DNA of 64,000 nt, taken from Rhodothermales bacterium. GTDB taxonomy: Bacteria; Bacteroidota; Rhodothermia; Rhodothermales; UBA10348. Every line of letters starts with the position of its first letter. The stretch's first letter is position 1. The DNA lies in assembly GCA_028284865.1 (NCBI GenBank), contig JANQQV010000020.1, positions 186,001 through 250,000 on the forward strand, written 5' to 3'. Position numbers and translations under genes: made by a program. Shown here piece by piece: positions 51,854 to 62,680 of the stretch. The notes beneath the pieces were generated by a model. It was not told the origin of the DNA, did not search any database, and worked only from the letters and a program-made list of their open reading frames with translations.

Positions 51854-53170
51854 ATGTCATCTTCCTACTCAAGGAAACTGTCTTACGCCCTGGGCTGCAT
51901 CGCCTTGATCGCTGTGTTCGCATCTCCGGCGTTGGCTCAAAGCTCGAACGACGGATCCGTCTACAGTCGATTCGGACTGGGTGAGCGACACACTTGGCTG
52001 TCTGGCAAGAGCCAGGCCATGGGCGGCGGCGGACTCGCCTTATCCTCCAGTCTTTACGCCAACCCGCTGAACCCAGCCTCCCTGAGTGATCAGATCCTGA
52101 CTCGCTTTGCTGGTGGTTTGACATACGAGTCAATCACGACCGAAGCAGACGGATTCGAGTCGGGTCGCCTGGCATCTGGATCGCTCTCGGGCATTCATCT
52201 GTCCTTCCCTCTCAAAGTGAACTCGCTCGGTGCGGGGCTCTCCATTGCCCCCTACACCCGGGTTTCCTACCGCATTCAGGATGTCGGGGCCGTCCTCTCC
52301 TCTCCGGAACAGCAGGAATCGTCTGCCCTGATCAAGGAATTCAACGGAAATGGCGGCCTGTATCAGCTTTCTGGCGGCGTGGGCTATCGTGTGGCTCCGC
52401 GATTGAGCGTTGGAGCGCGCATGGATCTGATCTTCGGAATCCTGGAGGAAGCCCGCTCAACCTTCTTCAACGACTCACGATTCGTAGACCGCACAATTCG
52501 CGAATCGACGCGCCTGCGCGGTGCCACGGCCACACTGGGCGCTCGATACGTCGTTCCATCCATGCCCGAGGGAATGGGCCTTGTGTTGGCTTCAACGTTC
52601 ACACTGCCCACTACACTGGACGGTGAACGTTCTGCGGCGCTGACCACTGCAATAGGCAGGGATACGCTCGGGACGTCGACGAAAGGAGACGTTTCCCTTC
52701 CCATGGCAGCTAGCGCCGGTCTGGCGTTTCAGCCTGCCGTCCGATGGACGATTCTTGCCGACATCACCTGGGAAGAATGGAGCGCGCTGGAATCCGACTT
52801 CACGCTCCCGGGAATCCCTCAAACAGGCGCTAATGGCCTTTCTGACCGTGTTCGCGTCTCTTCCGGCGTCGAATTCTGGCCAGCCTCGGGACGACCGTTT
52901 GCTTCCTATGGCTCGCGCATTGCCTATCGGCTCGGGGTCTATTCAGACCGCGCCTATGCCTCTCCATCACCCGATCAAACCATCCGCTCAGTGGGCGTGA
53001 CCGGTGGTTTGAGCTTGCCATCCCTGATCCCTGGCACGACTATTGATTTGAACATTGATGTCGGGCAACGGGGCCAAACAGGCAACGGGCTCGTCAAGGA
53101 TCGCTACATGCGGTTCGGACTGAACATAAATTTTGGTGAACGTTGGTTTGATCGCTTGCCCTTGGGCTGA
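51854..53170 (+). CDS. Outer-membrane beta-barrel protein (FadL/OmpP1-like)
   Basis: 438 residues from ATG 51854, giving a signal peptide ending in SPALAQ; a TTG at 51839 overlapping the previous stop is possible but adds only five residues. The mature start VYSRFGLGERHTWLSGKSQA and MGGGGLALSSSLYANPLNPA are typical of Bacteroidota proteins in the FadL/OmpP1 group, where the early NPA segment marks the N-terminal plug. Regular strands follow to the C-terminal GERWFDRLPLG. It probably forms a transport or structural barrel. It follows the DUF4270-like gene, which is a common arrangement. Confidence 0.75.
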   Translation: MSSSYSRKLSYALGCIALIAVFASPALAQSSNDGSVYSRFGLGERHTWLSGKSQAMGGGGLALSSSLYANPLNPASLSDQILTRFAGGLTYESITTEADGFESGRLASGSLSGIHLSFPLKVNSLGAGLSIAPYTRVSYRIQDVGAVLSSPEQQESSALIKEFNGNGGLYQLSGGVGYRVAPRLSVGARMDLIFGILEEARSTFFNDSRFVDRTIRESTRLRGATATLGARYVVPSMPEGMGLVLASTFTLPTTLDGERSAALTTAIGRDTLGTSTKGDVSLPMAASAGLAFQPAVRWTILADITWEEWSALESDFTLPGIPQTGANGLSDRVRVSSGVEFWPASGRPFASYGSRIAYRLGVYSDRAYASPSPDQTIRSVGVTGGLSLPSLIPGTTIDLNIDVGQRGQTGNGLVKDRYMRFGLNINFGERWFDRLPLG

Positions 53171-53225
53171 CACCGACGTGATCTTTAACAGACTGTACCC
53201 CACGTACTGCAAATCGACAGGTATC

Positions 53226-54554
53226 ATGACCTTCCGACCCTCCACATTCCGGTTCGATGCCATGGCAATTGCCATGCTCGCTGCCGTAATCACATTCCTG
53301 GCGGCGACACCAGCGTCTGCTCAGCCCTCCCCGGAGTGCAATGAGGATGACGTCCCGATGAACTACAGCCTCTACTACGAGGACTACAAAATCGAAAGCT
53401 GGTCAACGTCCCTTCCCTATCTGAAGTGGATCATCAACTGCGCACCCGGCTTCCCGGGCAACAATGACCGCAATTATGAGCGTCTTGTTGACGTCTTCGA
53501 GGGTCTTGCCCTGACGACCGAAGATGTCGACATGGCCAGCGCCTACATGGATTCTGCGGTCACGATGCACGACATCGCTCCTGAAGCGCTGACTGAGGCT
53601 GGTATCGAAGTGGACCTGTTTGACTGGGTCTTTGCCAAAGGTCGCTTCATCCAGAAGCACGCTGGTCCGCTTGAGGCTCTGCAGCCCGATCTGGGCACGA
53701 TTTACCGGGAAGCGTACGAGTTGGACCACACTCGCTTGCAGAACTACTACATCAACTTCATCATCGCCGATTACGTTCGGAAGGACATGAAGTCGGATGC
53801 CGTTGACTTCATGGATGTCGTCGAAGGCGACTTTGCCGACAATGCAGAAGTCATGGGCACCATTGAACAGTGGCGAGGCCAGCTGTTCACCTCTCCTGAA
53901 GAGCGCATGGGCTTCCTGGAGAGCCAGATCGAGAAGAATCCCGAGGATGCTGATCTCAAGGCTGAATTGCTCCAGCTCTACATGGATGAAGGCATTCGCG
54001 ACATGGCCTACGAACTGGCTGACGAGGTGATGACCTCATCCCCTACCGGTCGCCTGTATCGTACGGTTGCAAAGATGCGTCTTGATGATGGTGATACCGA
54101 AGAAGCCATCCGTCTCTACGAGGAGTCCCTCGAGATGGAAGGTGGTCAGGAAGCAGCCCGCGAGGTCTACTTCAACATCGGTATTGCGCATCAGCAGGAA
54201 GGCCGCCTGGCGAGTGCTCGCTCCCAGTTCCGTCGTGCGATCGAAGCTGATCCTACCTACGTCCAGGCATTGATTGCCATCGGCGATCTCTACCAGACGG
54301 CTGTCCAGGGTTGTGGCACGTTCGAGCGCGAAGACCGCGCTGTCTACTGGCTGGCTGCCGACTACTTTGACCGTGCAGCTGCCCGTGCCGAGAACGACGC
54401 TTTTGCCAACCAGGCTCGTCAGCGCCGCCAGCAGATCCAGCGCTTCTTCCCGACCGCGGAGGACAAGTTCTTCAAGAACTGGAATCCTGGTGATCGCTAC
54501 ACGATTGACTACGGCTGCTACACCTGGATCGGCGAAACCACGACGGTTCGCTAG
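53226..54554 (+). CDS. Exported TPR-repeat protein
   Basis: 442 residues from ATG 53226, giving the signal peptide MTFRPSTFRFDAMAIAM onward, ending in ATPASAQ; a longer frame from 53133 overlaps the previous gene and was rejected. Residues 40-200 are helical with pairs of acidic and aromatic residues (YMDSAVTMHDIAPEALTE), and clear TPRs lie at about 235-380 (GDTEEAIRLYEESLEMEGGQ; GRLASARSQFRRAIEADPTY). Four Cys are present near the two ends (CNEDD, INCAPGF, QGCGTF, YGCYTW), suggesting disulfides. It is likely periplasmic or surface-attached. A terminator follows. Confidence 0.75.
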   Translation: MTFRPSTFRFDAMAIAMLAAVITFLAATPASAQPSPECNEDDVPMNYSLYYEDYKIESWSTSLPYLKWIINCAPGFPGNNDRNYERLVDVFEGLALTTEDVDMASAYMDSAVTMHDIAPEALTEAGIEVDLFDWVFAKGRFIQKHAGPLEALQPDLGTIYREAYELDHTRLQNYYINFIIADYVRKDMKSDAVDFMDVVEGDFADNAEVMGTIEQWRGQLFTSPEERMGFLESQIEKNPEDADLKAELLQLYMDEGIRDMAYELADEVMTSSPTGRLYRTVAKMRLDDGDTEEAIRLYEESLEMEGGQEAAREVYFNIGIAHQQEGRLASARSQFRRAIEADPTYVQALIAIGDLYQTAVQGCGTFEREDRAVYWLAADYFDRAAARAENDAFANQARQRRQQIQRFFPTAEDKFFKNWNPGDRYTIDYGCYTWIGETTTVR

Positions 54555-54628
54555 CATGGTCCGGTAGCTGGGTGAAGGGCTCGCAACGCTAGACCCACTC
54601 CCAAACCAGTCCAAGCCGGAAACGGTTC

Positions 54629-54660
54629 AAGGGGCGCTCCCATTCGGGAGCGCCCCTTTT
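54629..54660 (+). terminator. Strong intrinsic terminator
   Basis: AAGGGGCGCTCCC (54629-54641) pairs with GGGAGCGCCCCTT (54646-54658) with a loop ATTC, then TT. It closes the GlgA-like to TPR gene group and separates it from eno. Confidence 0.9.
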
Positions 54661-54711
54661 CTGTTGTTTAAAGTCGACAAACCTTCAGGAAGCGCTTTTC
54701 TTCAACGTTAA

Positions 54712-56118
<1,407 letters not shown>

Positions 56119-56152
56119 TACCTTGTGATTGGAATCCAACCGCTTCCAATCC

Positions 56153-56461
56153 ATGGCTCTAACGGAACGAATCAGTCATTTCGTCCAGCGATCCCGGACG
56201 CTTCTCCTGGGTGTCGCCATCGCCCTTGTGGCCATCTGGGTGCTGTTTTTCGATAGCCACAGTATTGCTACACGTGTGCAGCTCATGGCTGAACGATCTG
56301 CGCTTTCGGCCGATAACGAAGCCCTGCAGGCACAGATCGACGCACTTGAGATCACGCTGAGCCGCGACCCCACGCCTCAGGACGTCGAAAAGATTGCTCG
56401 GGAAGAATACCTGATGAGCCGTCCGGGAGAGACTGTATATCCGGTCATAACGGAGAAGTAG
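56153..56461 (+). CDS. FtsB/DivIC-family septum formation initiator
   Basis: 102 residues. A short cytoplasmic start, one membrane helix (TLLLGVAIALVAIWVLFF, residues 16-34), then a periplasmic coiled coil (RSALSADNEALQAQIDALEI) and the DivIC end KIAREEYLMSRPGETVYPV. These proteins bridge FtsQ and FtsL at the division site. ATG 56153 is chosen over a TTG at 56129. The place right after eno is common across many bacteria. Confidence 0.9.
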   Translation: MALTERISHFVQRSRTLLLGVAIALVAIWVLFFDSHSIATRVQLMAERSALSADNEALQAQIDALEITLSRDPTPQDVEKIAREEYLMSRPGETVYPVITEK

Positions 56462-56580
56462 ATTCTCATGGAAACCTGTTGGGGCGCACGGGCATACGGA
56501 ACGAATACGTGGAGCCTTCGAGCTGCGGGCTCCGACTTCCTGACACCTGACTGCGGCTCCCTCGCCAGCATGATTCGCTA

Positions 56581-57555
56581 ATGTCTGATTCGCGTCTTTC
56601 GATCGGTGTCGATCTGGGTGGGACCTCCATCAAAGCCGGACTCGTGTCCGAGTCCCGCGGTCTCATCGGCGAGCGAACGGTCATTACGGATGCCGAGCAG
56701 GGATCGGAACGTGTTCTCGATCAGATTGCCGACCTGGCCCGCGGCTTCCTTCAGAATCACCCATCCATCCAGGGAATCGGACTTGGTTTCCCCGGAGCGG
56801 TCAACTGGGAGCGTACGGAGGCCATAAAACCTGTCAATATCAGTGGCTGGAATCGGGTCAATGTCGCTGAGGCTCTGAACACACGTCTTGGCACCTCTTT
56901 TCCGGTGCTTGTGGAAAACGACGCCAACGCCGCCGGTCTGGGGTCTTGCCAGTTCGGCGCTGGTCGGCATTTCGACTCCTTCATCATGGTGACGCTGGGG
57001 ACTGGTGTGGGCGGCGCCATCATTTACCAGAACCGGATTTTTCGCGGTGCAACCGGTTCCGCCGGCGAGATCGGTCACATGACGATCGATTTCGAGGGGC
57101 CCTTGGCACGAAGCGGGGTACCCGGAGCCATTGAAGCTTACCTGGGGCAACGCTTCCTTTCCCGGCATGCGCGCTACCAGTTGATGAACGAATCAGACAG
57201 CCTCGTTCATGGAATGGCTGGAAAGGATCTACTGGAGATGTCCCCGAAGATCCTGCACGAGGCGGCCTTGCTAGGCGACGAAGGGTCCAAGGAAATCCTC
57301 TCCTGGGCCGGTCACAAACTCGGGATCGTCCTCGGATCGGCCGTGAATCTCCTCGATATCCGGAAGATCGTTGTCGGTGGAGGTATTTCAGCGGCCGGGG
57401 ACTTCATCCTTGACGCGGCCCGGGGCTCGCTCAACGAATTCACCACCCCTGCCCTGCGCGCCGACTTGGAAATCGTCCAGGAGCCCGGCGGCAACGATAT
57501 GGGCATGCTTGGTGCCGCTCATCTGATCTTTCAACACATAGACGGCTTGCTCTGA
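56581..57555 (+). CDS. ROK-family sugar kinase (glucokinase-like) lacking the zinc-binding cysteines
   Basis: 324 residues. The ATP site SIGVDLGGTSIKAGLV, the catalytic region VENDANAAGLG and the phosphate motif VTLGTGVGGAII fit a ROK sugar kinase. The family zinc site, normally GH...CxCGxxGC with three Cys, reads GHMTIDFEGPLARSGVPGAI (His166 kept; Ala176, Ser178 and Ala183 where Cys is expected), so zinc cannot bind as usual. Probable substrates are glucose or N-acetylated hexosamines. It lies between the DivIC-like gene and lptD, with 119 and 50 bases on either side. The start is ATG 56581. Confidence 0.85.
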   Translation: MSDSRLSIGVDLGGTSIKAGLVSESRGLIGERTVITDAEQGSERVLDQIADLARGFLQNHPSIQGIGLGFPGAVNWERTEAIKPVNISGWNRVNVAEALNTRLGTSFPVLVENDANAAGLGSCQFGAGRHFDSFIMVTLGTGVGGAIIYQNRIFRGATGSAGEIGHMTIDFEGPLARSGVPGAIEAYLGQRFLSRHARYQLMNESDSLVHGMAGKDLLEMSPKILHEAALLGDEGSKEILSWAGHKLGIVLGSAVNLLDIRKIVVGGGISAAGDFILDAARGSLNEFTTPALRADLEIVQEPGGNDMGMLGAAHLIFQHIDGLL

Positions 57556-57604
57556 CCCTGCCTGACCTCTCACGAGACGGTTCATCACGCATATCGCTCG
57601 GACT

Positions 57605-60271
57605 TTGTTGGCTCACCCCTTGTCGCACGCGGTGGTGCTCCTTTCACTCACCATCCTGTTTCCGGCTCTCATCCAAGCTCAGGAGAGCGGAATAAGCAGC
57701 CCGGTGACGGTCATCGCGTCCGATTCCCTGGTTTTCCACCTCGGAGGTGACCGACGTGCTGGAACGCTGCATGGGGACGCATCCGTGACATTTGAGGATG
57801 CCTTTCTGAGCGCCTGGGAGATAGACCTTCTGCTGGCAGACGAGGAATTGCATGCTCGCGGCCTCCCCTCAGATACGGGATGGGTCGGTAAACCTCTCAT
57901 TCGACAGGGCGAAGATGAGTTCACAGGATCTCAGCTAGCATTCAGCCTGCAGACACAGCGAGGACGGGTCGTAGGGGCTCAGACACAGTACGAGGAAGGC
58001 TTCATCGCGGCTGATGTCGTCAAAGCTCTGGAAGACTCCACCCTGTTCATCCGGAACGGTGTGTACACAACCTGTTCCTGTGTAACCGATCCCTCCTATT
58101 CGCTTCGATCCAGTCGGATGAAGATGGTTGATCGCAAGTGGATCTACACGGGACCAATCCAGCTATACCTGTTCAATATCCCTACTCCGCTCTGGCTGCC
58201 ATTCGGATTCTTGCCGGCCCAGGACAATCGTCGTTCAGGCCCCCTTCCCCCCACTTACGGCGAAGACGAGTTCGGCTTCTACCTTCGGGATTGGGGGTGG
58301 TACTTTGCCATGAATGACTACATGGATCTGCAGCTTCAGGGAGGATTCTGGACGCGCGGGTCCTGGGAGGTCCAGTCGCTGTATCGCTATCGGAAACAGT
58401 ATGCGTTCGACGGCCAGCTGCGATTGGATTACGGTCGATTCCGGAACGGTGAGCGCGGGGACCCTGGCTTCTCCATCCGCAGAACCAGCTCGGTCCGCTG
58501 GAACCACAACCAGACCATTGGACAACGTACGTCCTTCAATGCGAATGTCAACCTGACGTCGTCTTCCTACCTACGGGCGGTATCCCAGAACTATGATGAC
58601 CGTATCCGGCAGGATATCCAGTCCAGTTTGAAGTTCACCAAACGCTGGAGTGGACAGAATCTCTCCATCCAGGCCAACCAGCGCCAGCAGCTCTCGACGG
58701 GGCAGGTCAGTCTCACCCTGCCTACACTGACTTTCTCCCAGCGGTCATTCAAGCCCTTCCAGCGCAACAACCGACTTCCGGGCACGCGGGAATCATTCCG
58801 CGACAAGTTGCAGATCAGCCTCTCGTCCCAAGTGTCCAACCGATTCAACTTCCTCCCTTTACCGGATGAGGAACTGTTGGCCCGCGGCGATACGCTTGCA
58901 ACGGAAATCAGTTGGTTCGACGCAGCGCTGTCCTCTTCCGATTACAGAAGAGCAACTGGAAATTATGTTCAATACGACTTCCAGGCGTCACATCGTGTAC
59001 CGATTTCTGCTCCCTTTTCCGTCAGTCGGATCCCGCTGCTGGGAAACATCAATCTGAACTTCAATCCCAGCTTCACCTATTCCGAGAACTGGTACTTGAG
59101 GACAGAACGACGCGGTCTGGGAGAGACGGGAAGCGTTGAGAGTGAGCAACAGCCCGGGTTTTTCGCACTCCGGCAGTTCAGTTCATCCTTCTCGGCAAGC
59201 ACCATTTTCTACGGGCTATTCCCAGTCAAAGCCTTTGGATTCCAAGGTATTCGTCACACCGTGCGACCCAATGTCGGCTTTTCGTTCCGCCCGGACTTTT
59301 ACGGCGATCGATGGGGATACACGCGCGAGTACACCGACGGATCAGGCAATGACATTCAGTATCCGATTGTGTCCGGGGTCAATCGCGGACGTCAACAGGC
59401 GCTCAATTTCTCCTTGAACAACACGTTTGAGACCAAACGAGCCCCACAGGCAAATCAATCTGATTCCGGTGCCGATTCGCCCAACAACACACCAAGCAAT
59501 AGAGCGCCGAACGCCAATACGCGGGCATTGAAGCTCTTCGACTTGAACGTGTCTTCGTCCTACAACTTTGCCGCTGACTCACTGAAAATGTCGGATATCA
59601 GCCTCTCGGCACGTACCCGTGTTCTGGGCAAGGTTGATGTTGATCTGCGCAGTGGGTTCTCGCCCTACCAACTCAGCGACACGGGCATTCGAGTCAACGA
59701 ATCGGCCTTCTCCTTTACCTCACCGCTCGGACGCAAGACGTCGACCAACGTCACGCTCCGAACATCGCTGCGATCAAGACAGGGAGCCGGTGATCGGCCC
59801 GTCACCACCCCCCGTGGCGGGTTCGTCCAATCAGCCGGTCAATTGGCCAACGCTGGATCGGTCGTTGGAGCTGGTGCATCCACCTTCCTGCAGAATAACT
59901 ACGCTACTGCCGGCGCGGATTTCTCGATTCCGTGGTCTTTGACCATGGATTTCAGCTACGGAGTCCAAAAACCCGGAACGGCGACGATTCGCCGGGCCAT
60001 CCTCAACGCATCGTTTGACTTCAGCCTAACACCAAATTGGAAGGTGGCCAGCCGCACCGGCTACGATTTCGAACAGAAGCGCATGGCAACCACCAACATC
60101 AGCCTGGCTCGTGACTTTGACTGTTGGCAGATGGCGTTCAATTGGGTGCCATTCGGCCTCTACCAGTCCTGGGGCTTCGATCTGCACGTCAAGAGCGGTC
60201 ATCTGAAAGACCTGCTCCGCATTCGTCAGCCCAAGTCGGATGTGCGGGATCGTTTCGGAAGCTTCCTTTGA
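57605..60271 (+). CDS. lptD: Bacteroidota-type LptD lipopolysaccharide assembly protein
   Basis: 888 residues. A signal peptide (ending in LIQAQ) leads into an OstA/LptA-like beta-jellyroll at about residues 35-150 (VFHLGGDRRAGTLHGDASVT; LLLADEELHARGLP), then an extended barrel with an early FNIPTPLWLPFGFLPAQ and a Trp/Tyr-rich middle, ending in a C-terminal DFDCWQMAFNWVPFGLYQSW. Cys pairs (TTCSC and DFDCW) could form the disulfides typical of LptD. TTG 57605 is used for the start; TTG 57608 is equivalent. LptF/G lies 2.4 kb downstream, supporting LPS or glycolipid export. Confidence 0.88.
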   Translation: MLAHPLSHAVVLLSLTILFPALIQAQESGISSPVTVIASDSLVFHLGGDRRAGTLHGDASVTFEDAFLSAWEIDLLLADEELHARGLPSDTGWVGKPLIRQGEDEFTGSQLAFSLQTQRGRVVGAQTQYEEGFIAADVVKALEDSTLFIRNGVYTTCSCVTDPSYSLRSSRMKMVDRKWIYTGPIQLYLFNIPTPLWLPFGFLPAQDNRRSGPLPPTYGEDEFGFYLRDWGWYFAMNDYMDLQLQGGFWTRGSWEVQSLYRYRKQYAFDGQLRLDYGRFRNGERGDPGFSIRRTSSVRWNHNQTIGQRTSFNANVNLTSSSYLRAVSQNYDDRIRQDIQSSLKFTKRWSGQNLSIQANQRQQLSTGQVSLTLPTLTFSQRSFKPFQRNNRLPGTRESFRDKLQISLSSQVSNRFNFLPLPDEELLARGDTLATEISWFDAALSSSDYRRATGNYVQYDFQASHRVPISAPFSVSRIPLLGNINLNFNPSFTYSENWYLRTERRGLGETGSVESEQQPGFFALRQFSSSFSASTIFYGLFPVKAFGFQGIRHTVRPNVGFSFRPDFYGDRWGYTREYTDGSGNDIQYPIVSGVNRGRQQALNFSLNNTFETKRAPQANQSDSGADSPNNTPSNRAPNANTRALKLFDLNVSSSYNFAADSLKMSDISLSARTRVLGKVDVDLRSGFSPYQLSDTGIRVNESAFSFTSPLGRKTSTNVTLRTSLRSRQGAGDRPVTTPRGGFVQSAGQLANAGSVVGAGASTFLQNNYATAGADFSIPWSLTMDFSYGVQKPGTATIRRAILNASFDFSLTPNWKVASRTGYDFEQKRMATTNISLARDFDCWQMAFNWVPFGLYQSWGFDLHVKSGHLKDLLRIRQPKSDVRDRFGSFL

Positions 60272-60309
60272 TACGACCGCTTGGCCGATCCTGCCCTTGG
60301 CCACGAAGG

Positions 60310-61320
60310 CTACCGGTCGTCCAATACGTTTCGTGACGACGTAACGCCGATCCTTGTCGCCGTGGGGATCTCCTGATCCCCGGGAATGCGTGCTTCCAAT
60401 CGATACCCATCGACTTCCAGAGTCAACGAAGTCTGCATGCCCAGGTACTGATGAGCGACAACTTCTGCTTCCACACCTCCTTCCGCGTCGACTTCAATGT
60501 GCTCAGGGCGAACGCTTACCACGTACCCGCCAGCTGGCATCGCTCCGGTCAGGCGCTGAATCAACTGGGCATCATCCAACACATTGCTACCGCCCAGGAA
60601 GCTGGCCACGAAGGCCGAATCCGGCTGTTGATACAGCTCCTTGGGCGATCCTGTTTGAACGATTCGTCCGGCACGCATGACCGCAATCTGATCGGAGAGC
60701 GCCATGGCCTCTTCCTGATCATGCGTGACGTAGATGCTTGTCAGTCCCAATCGGTGCTGTAGCGCTTTCAACTCGGCACGCGTCTGGTGACGCAAGGCAA
60801 CATCGAGGTTCGAAAGCGGCTCATCAAACAGAATCACTTCAGGCTCAATGGCAACAGCACGGGCTAATGCCGTGCGCTGTTGCTGACCGCCCGAAAGCGA
60901 CGTGACCGGTGTGCCCTCGAAGGCCTCCATATCCACACGTCGCAAGGCATCCTGAACCCGACTCTTCACGTCGGAGGCCGAGAGCTTGCGGACTTTCAGG
61001 CCGTACGCCACGTTCTGTCCCACCGTCATGTGTGGGAAGAGAGCGTAGTTCTGAAAAACCATGGCCGTGGGTCGCCGGCGCGCCTGAACGTCGGTGACGT
61101 CCTCCTCTCCGATGTACACCCGTCCTTGATCAGGGGATTCGAACCCGGAGATGATCCTCAGAGTCGTTGATTTGCCACAGCCGCTTGGGCCAAGCAGCGA
61201 AAAGAAGGACCCGGCCGGAATGTCCACACTGACGTTGTCGACTGCCTTGAGCTGCCCGAATGAACGGGACACCCCTTCCAGTCGGACGCCTTTGGCCTCC
61301 GTATGTCCGGTGTTGGTCAA
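60310..61320 (-). CDS. ABC transporter ATPase of the PotA/CysA/FbpC type
   Basis: 336 residues: Walker A GPSGCGKSTT, Q-loop VFQNYALFPHMT, signature LSGGQQQRTALARA, Walker B VILFDEPLSNLD and a C-terminal TOBE domain (VVSVRPEHIEVDAEGG). This branch drives import of polyamines, iron or sulphate, but no permease or binding protein is in the window. TTG 61320 lies five bases after the sucC stop on the same strand, so it probably shares the sucC transcript. It is convergent with lptD, 38 bases apart. Confidence 0.88.
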   Translation of the reverse strand: MTNTGHTEAKGVRLEGVSRSFGQLKAVDNVSVDIPAGSFFSLLGPSGCGKSTTLRIISGFESPDQGRVYIGEEDVTDVQARRRPTAMVFQNYALFPHMTVGQNVAYGLKVRKLSASDVKSRVQDALRRVDMEAFEGTPVTSLSGGQQQRTALARAVAIEPEVILFDEPLSNLDVALRHQTRAELKALQHRLGLTSIYVTHDQEEAMALSDQIAVMRAGRIVQTGSPKELYQQPDSAFVASFLGGSNVLDDAQLIQRLTGAMPAGGYVVSVRPEHIEVDAEGGVEAEVVAHQYLGMQTSLTLEVDGYRLEARIPGDQEIPTATRIGVTSSRNVLDDR

Positions 61321-61325
61321 CGGAA

Positions 61326-62501
61326 TCAGGCGCCGAGTGCCGCCTGAACCTTGTCTGCTGCCTCCTGGAACAGGATAGCCGTTTCTACGGCCAGACCGCT
61401 CTCATCGAGAATGGCTTTGCCTTCCGCAGCGTTGGTCCCCTGGAGGCGCACAATCAGCGGCAGGTTGATTTCCACGCGCTTGGCTGCTTCCACAATACCA
61501 TTGGCAACGCGATCGCAACGGACGATACCGCCGAAGATGTTGACCAGGATAGCCTTGACTTCCGGATCCTTGAGGATGATGCGGAAACCTGCGGCCACCG
61601 TGTCAGGATTGGCACCGCCTCCCACATCGAGGAAGTTGGCAGGCTCGCCGCCGGCAAGCTTGATGATGTCCATCGTTGCCATCGCCAGTCCGGCGCCGTT
61701 CACCATGCAGCCCACATTGCCGTCCAGTTTGACGTAGTTCAGGTGGTGCTCACCAGCTTCTACTTCAAGCGGATCCTCTTCGTGGATGTCGCGCAGCTCA
61801 GCCAGATCCTTGTGACGATACATCGCGTTGTCGTCGATGTTGATCTTGGCGTCGACGGCCAACACATCGCCCTGGTCCGTGAGCGTCAGCGGGTTGATCT
61901 CTGCAATCGAACAATCGCTCTCTTCGTAAGCACGGTAGAGCGCCATGATGAACTTGACGGCCTTTTTGAAGGCGTCACCCTCGAATCCGAGCCCGAAGGC
62001 CAGGCGGCGTGCCTGGAAGCCCTGAAGACCGATGATCGGATCCACCCACTCTTTCAGGATCAGCTCTGGTGTTTCTTCTGCAACCGTCTCGATCTCCACT
62101 CCACCTTCCGTCGATGCCATGATCACCGTCTGGTTGCGACCGCGATCCAGCGTGATACCGAGGTAGAATTCCTTGGCGATATCCACGGCGTCAGCGATAA
62201 GCACGGAGCGCACTTTCTGACCTTCTGGACCCGTCTGCGGAGTCTTGAGCATCATGCCCAGGATGTTGTCGGCCTTTTCGCGAACTTCGTCGACCGACTT
62301 GGCAAGCTTGACACCGCCGCCTTTTCCGCGTCCACCAGCGTGGATCTGCGCTTTGACGACGAACAGGTTGCTGTCGTAGTCAGCCTGCAGTTTCTCAGCA
62401 GCTGCGACGGCTTCTTCAGTCGTCGTGGCAACGATTCCTTCCTGTACGGCTACTCCGTAGGAAGCGAGGATGTCTTTGGCCTGATACTCGTGGACTTTCA
62501 T
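61326..62501 (-). CDS. sucC: Succinate-CoA ligase (ADP-forming) beta subunit
   Basis: 391 residues from ATG 62501. The N-terminus [20 protein letters not shown] and the ATP-grasp segments [40 protein letters not shown] and [20 protein letters not shown] are diagnostic. SucCD links succinyl-CoA to ATP in the TCA cycle. sucD is not adjacent, which departs from the common sucCD pair; here an ABC ATPase gene follows. Confidence 0.97.
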   Translation of the reverse strand: MKVHEYQAKDILASYGVAVQEGIVATTTEEAVAAAEKLQADYDSNLFVVKAQIHAGGRGKGGGVKLAKSVDEVREKADNILGMMLKTPQTGPEGQKVRSVLIADAVDIAKEFYLGITLDRGRNQTVIMASTEGGVEIETVAEETPELILKEWVDPIIGLQGFQARRLAFGLGFEGDAFKKAVKFIMALYRAYEESDCSIAEINPLTLTDQGDVLAVDAKINIDDNAMYRHKDLAELRDIHEEDPLEVEAGEHHLNYVKLDGNVGCMVNGAGLAMATMDIIKLAGGEPANFLDVGGGANPDTVAAGFRIILKDPEVKAILVNIFGGIVRCDRVANGIVEAAKRVEINLPLIVRLQGTNAAEGKAILDESGLAVETAILFQEAADKVQAALGA

Positions 62502-62680
62502 GGCTCCGGATTTGCGTAAATTGGATCCTGAAAACTACAGAGTACGACACGCTCTTTCTTCCCTCGAGGAACCACGACAGGCATATTCGCCGTTTCTTTT
62601 TCAGCCGCTGGCTACACGGCCGACAACGACGTTCATTGCGCTTGCTCCGTCGATCCGACGAAACCGCCCCCATTATCTGA

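Noticed and set aside
61260-62519. Open frame of 419 codons antisense to sucC
   Set aside because: It mirrors the sucC coding strand exactly and has no family features; sucC is certain.
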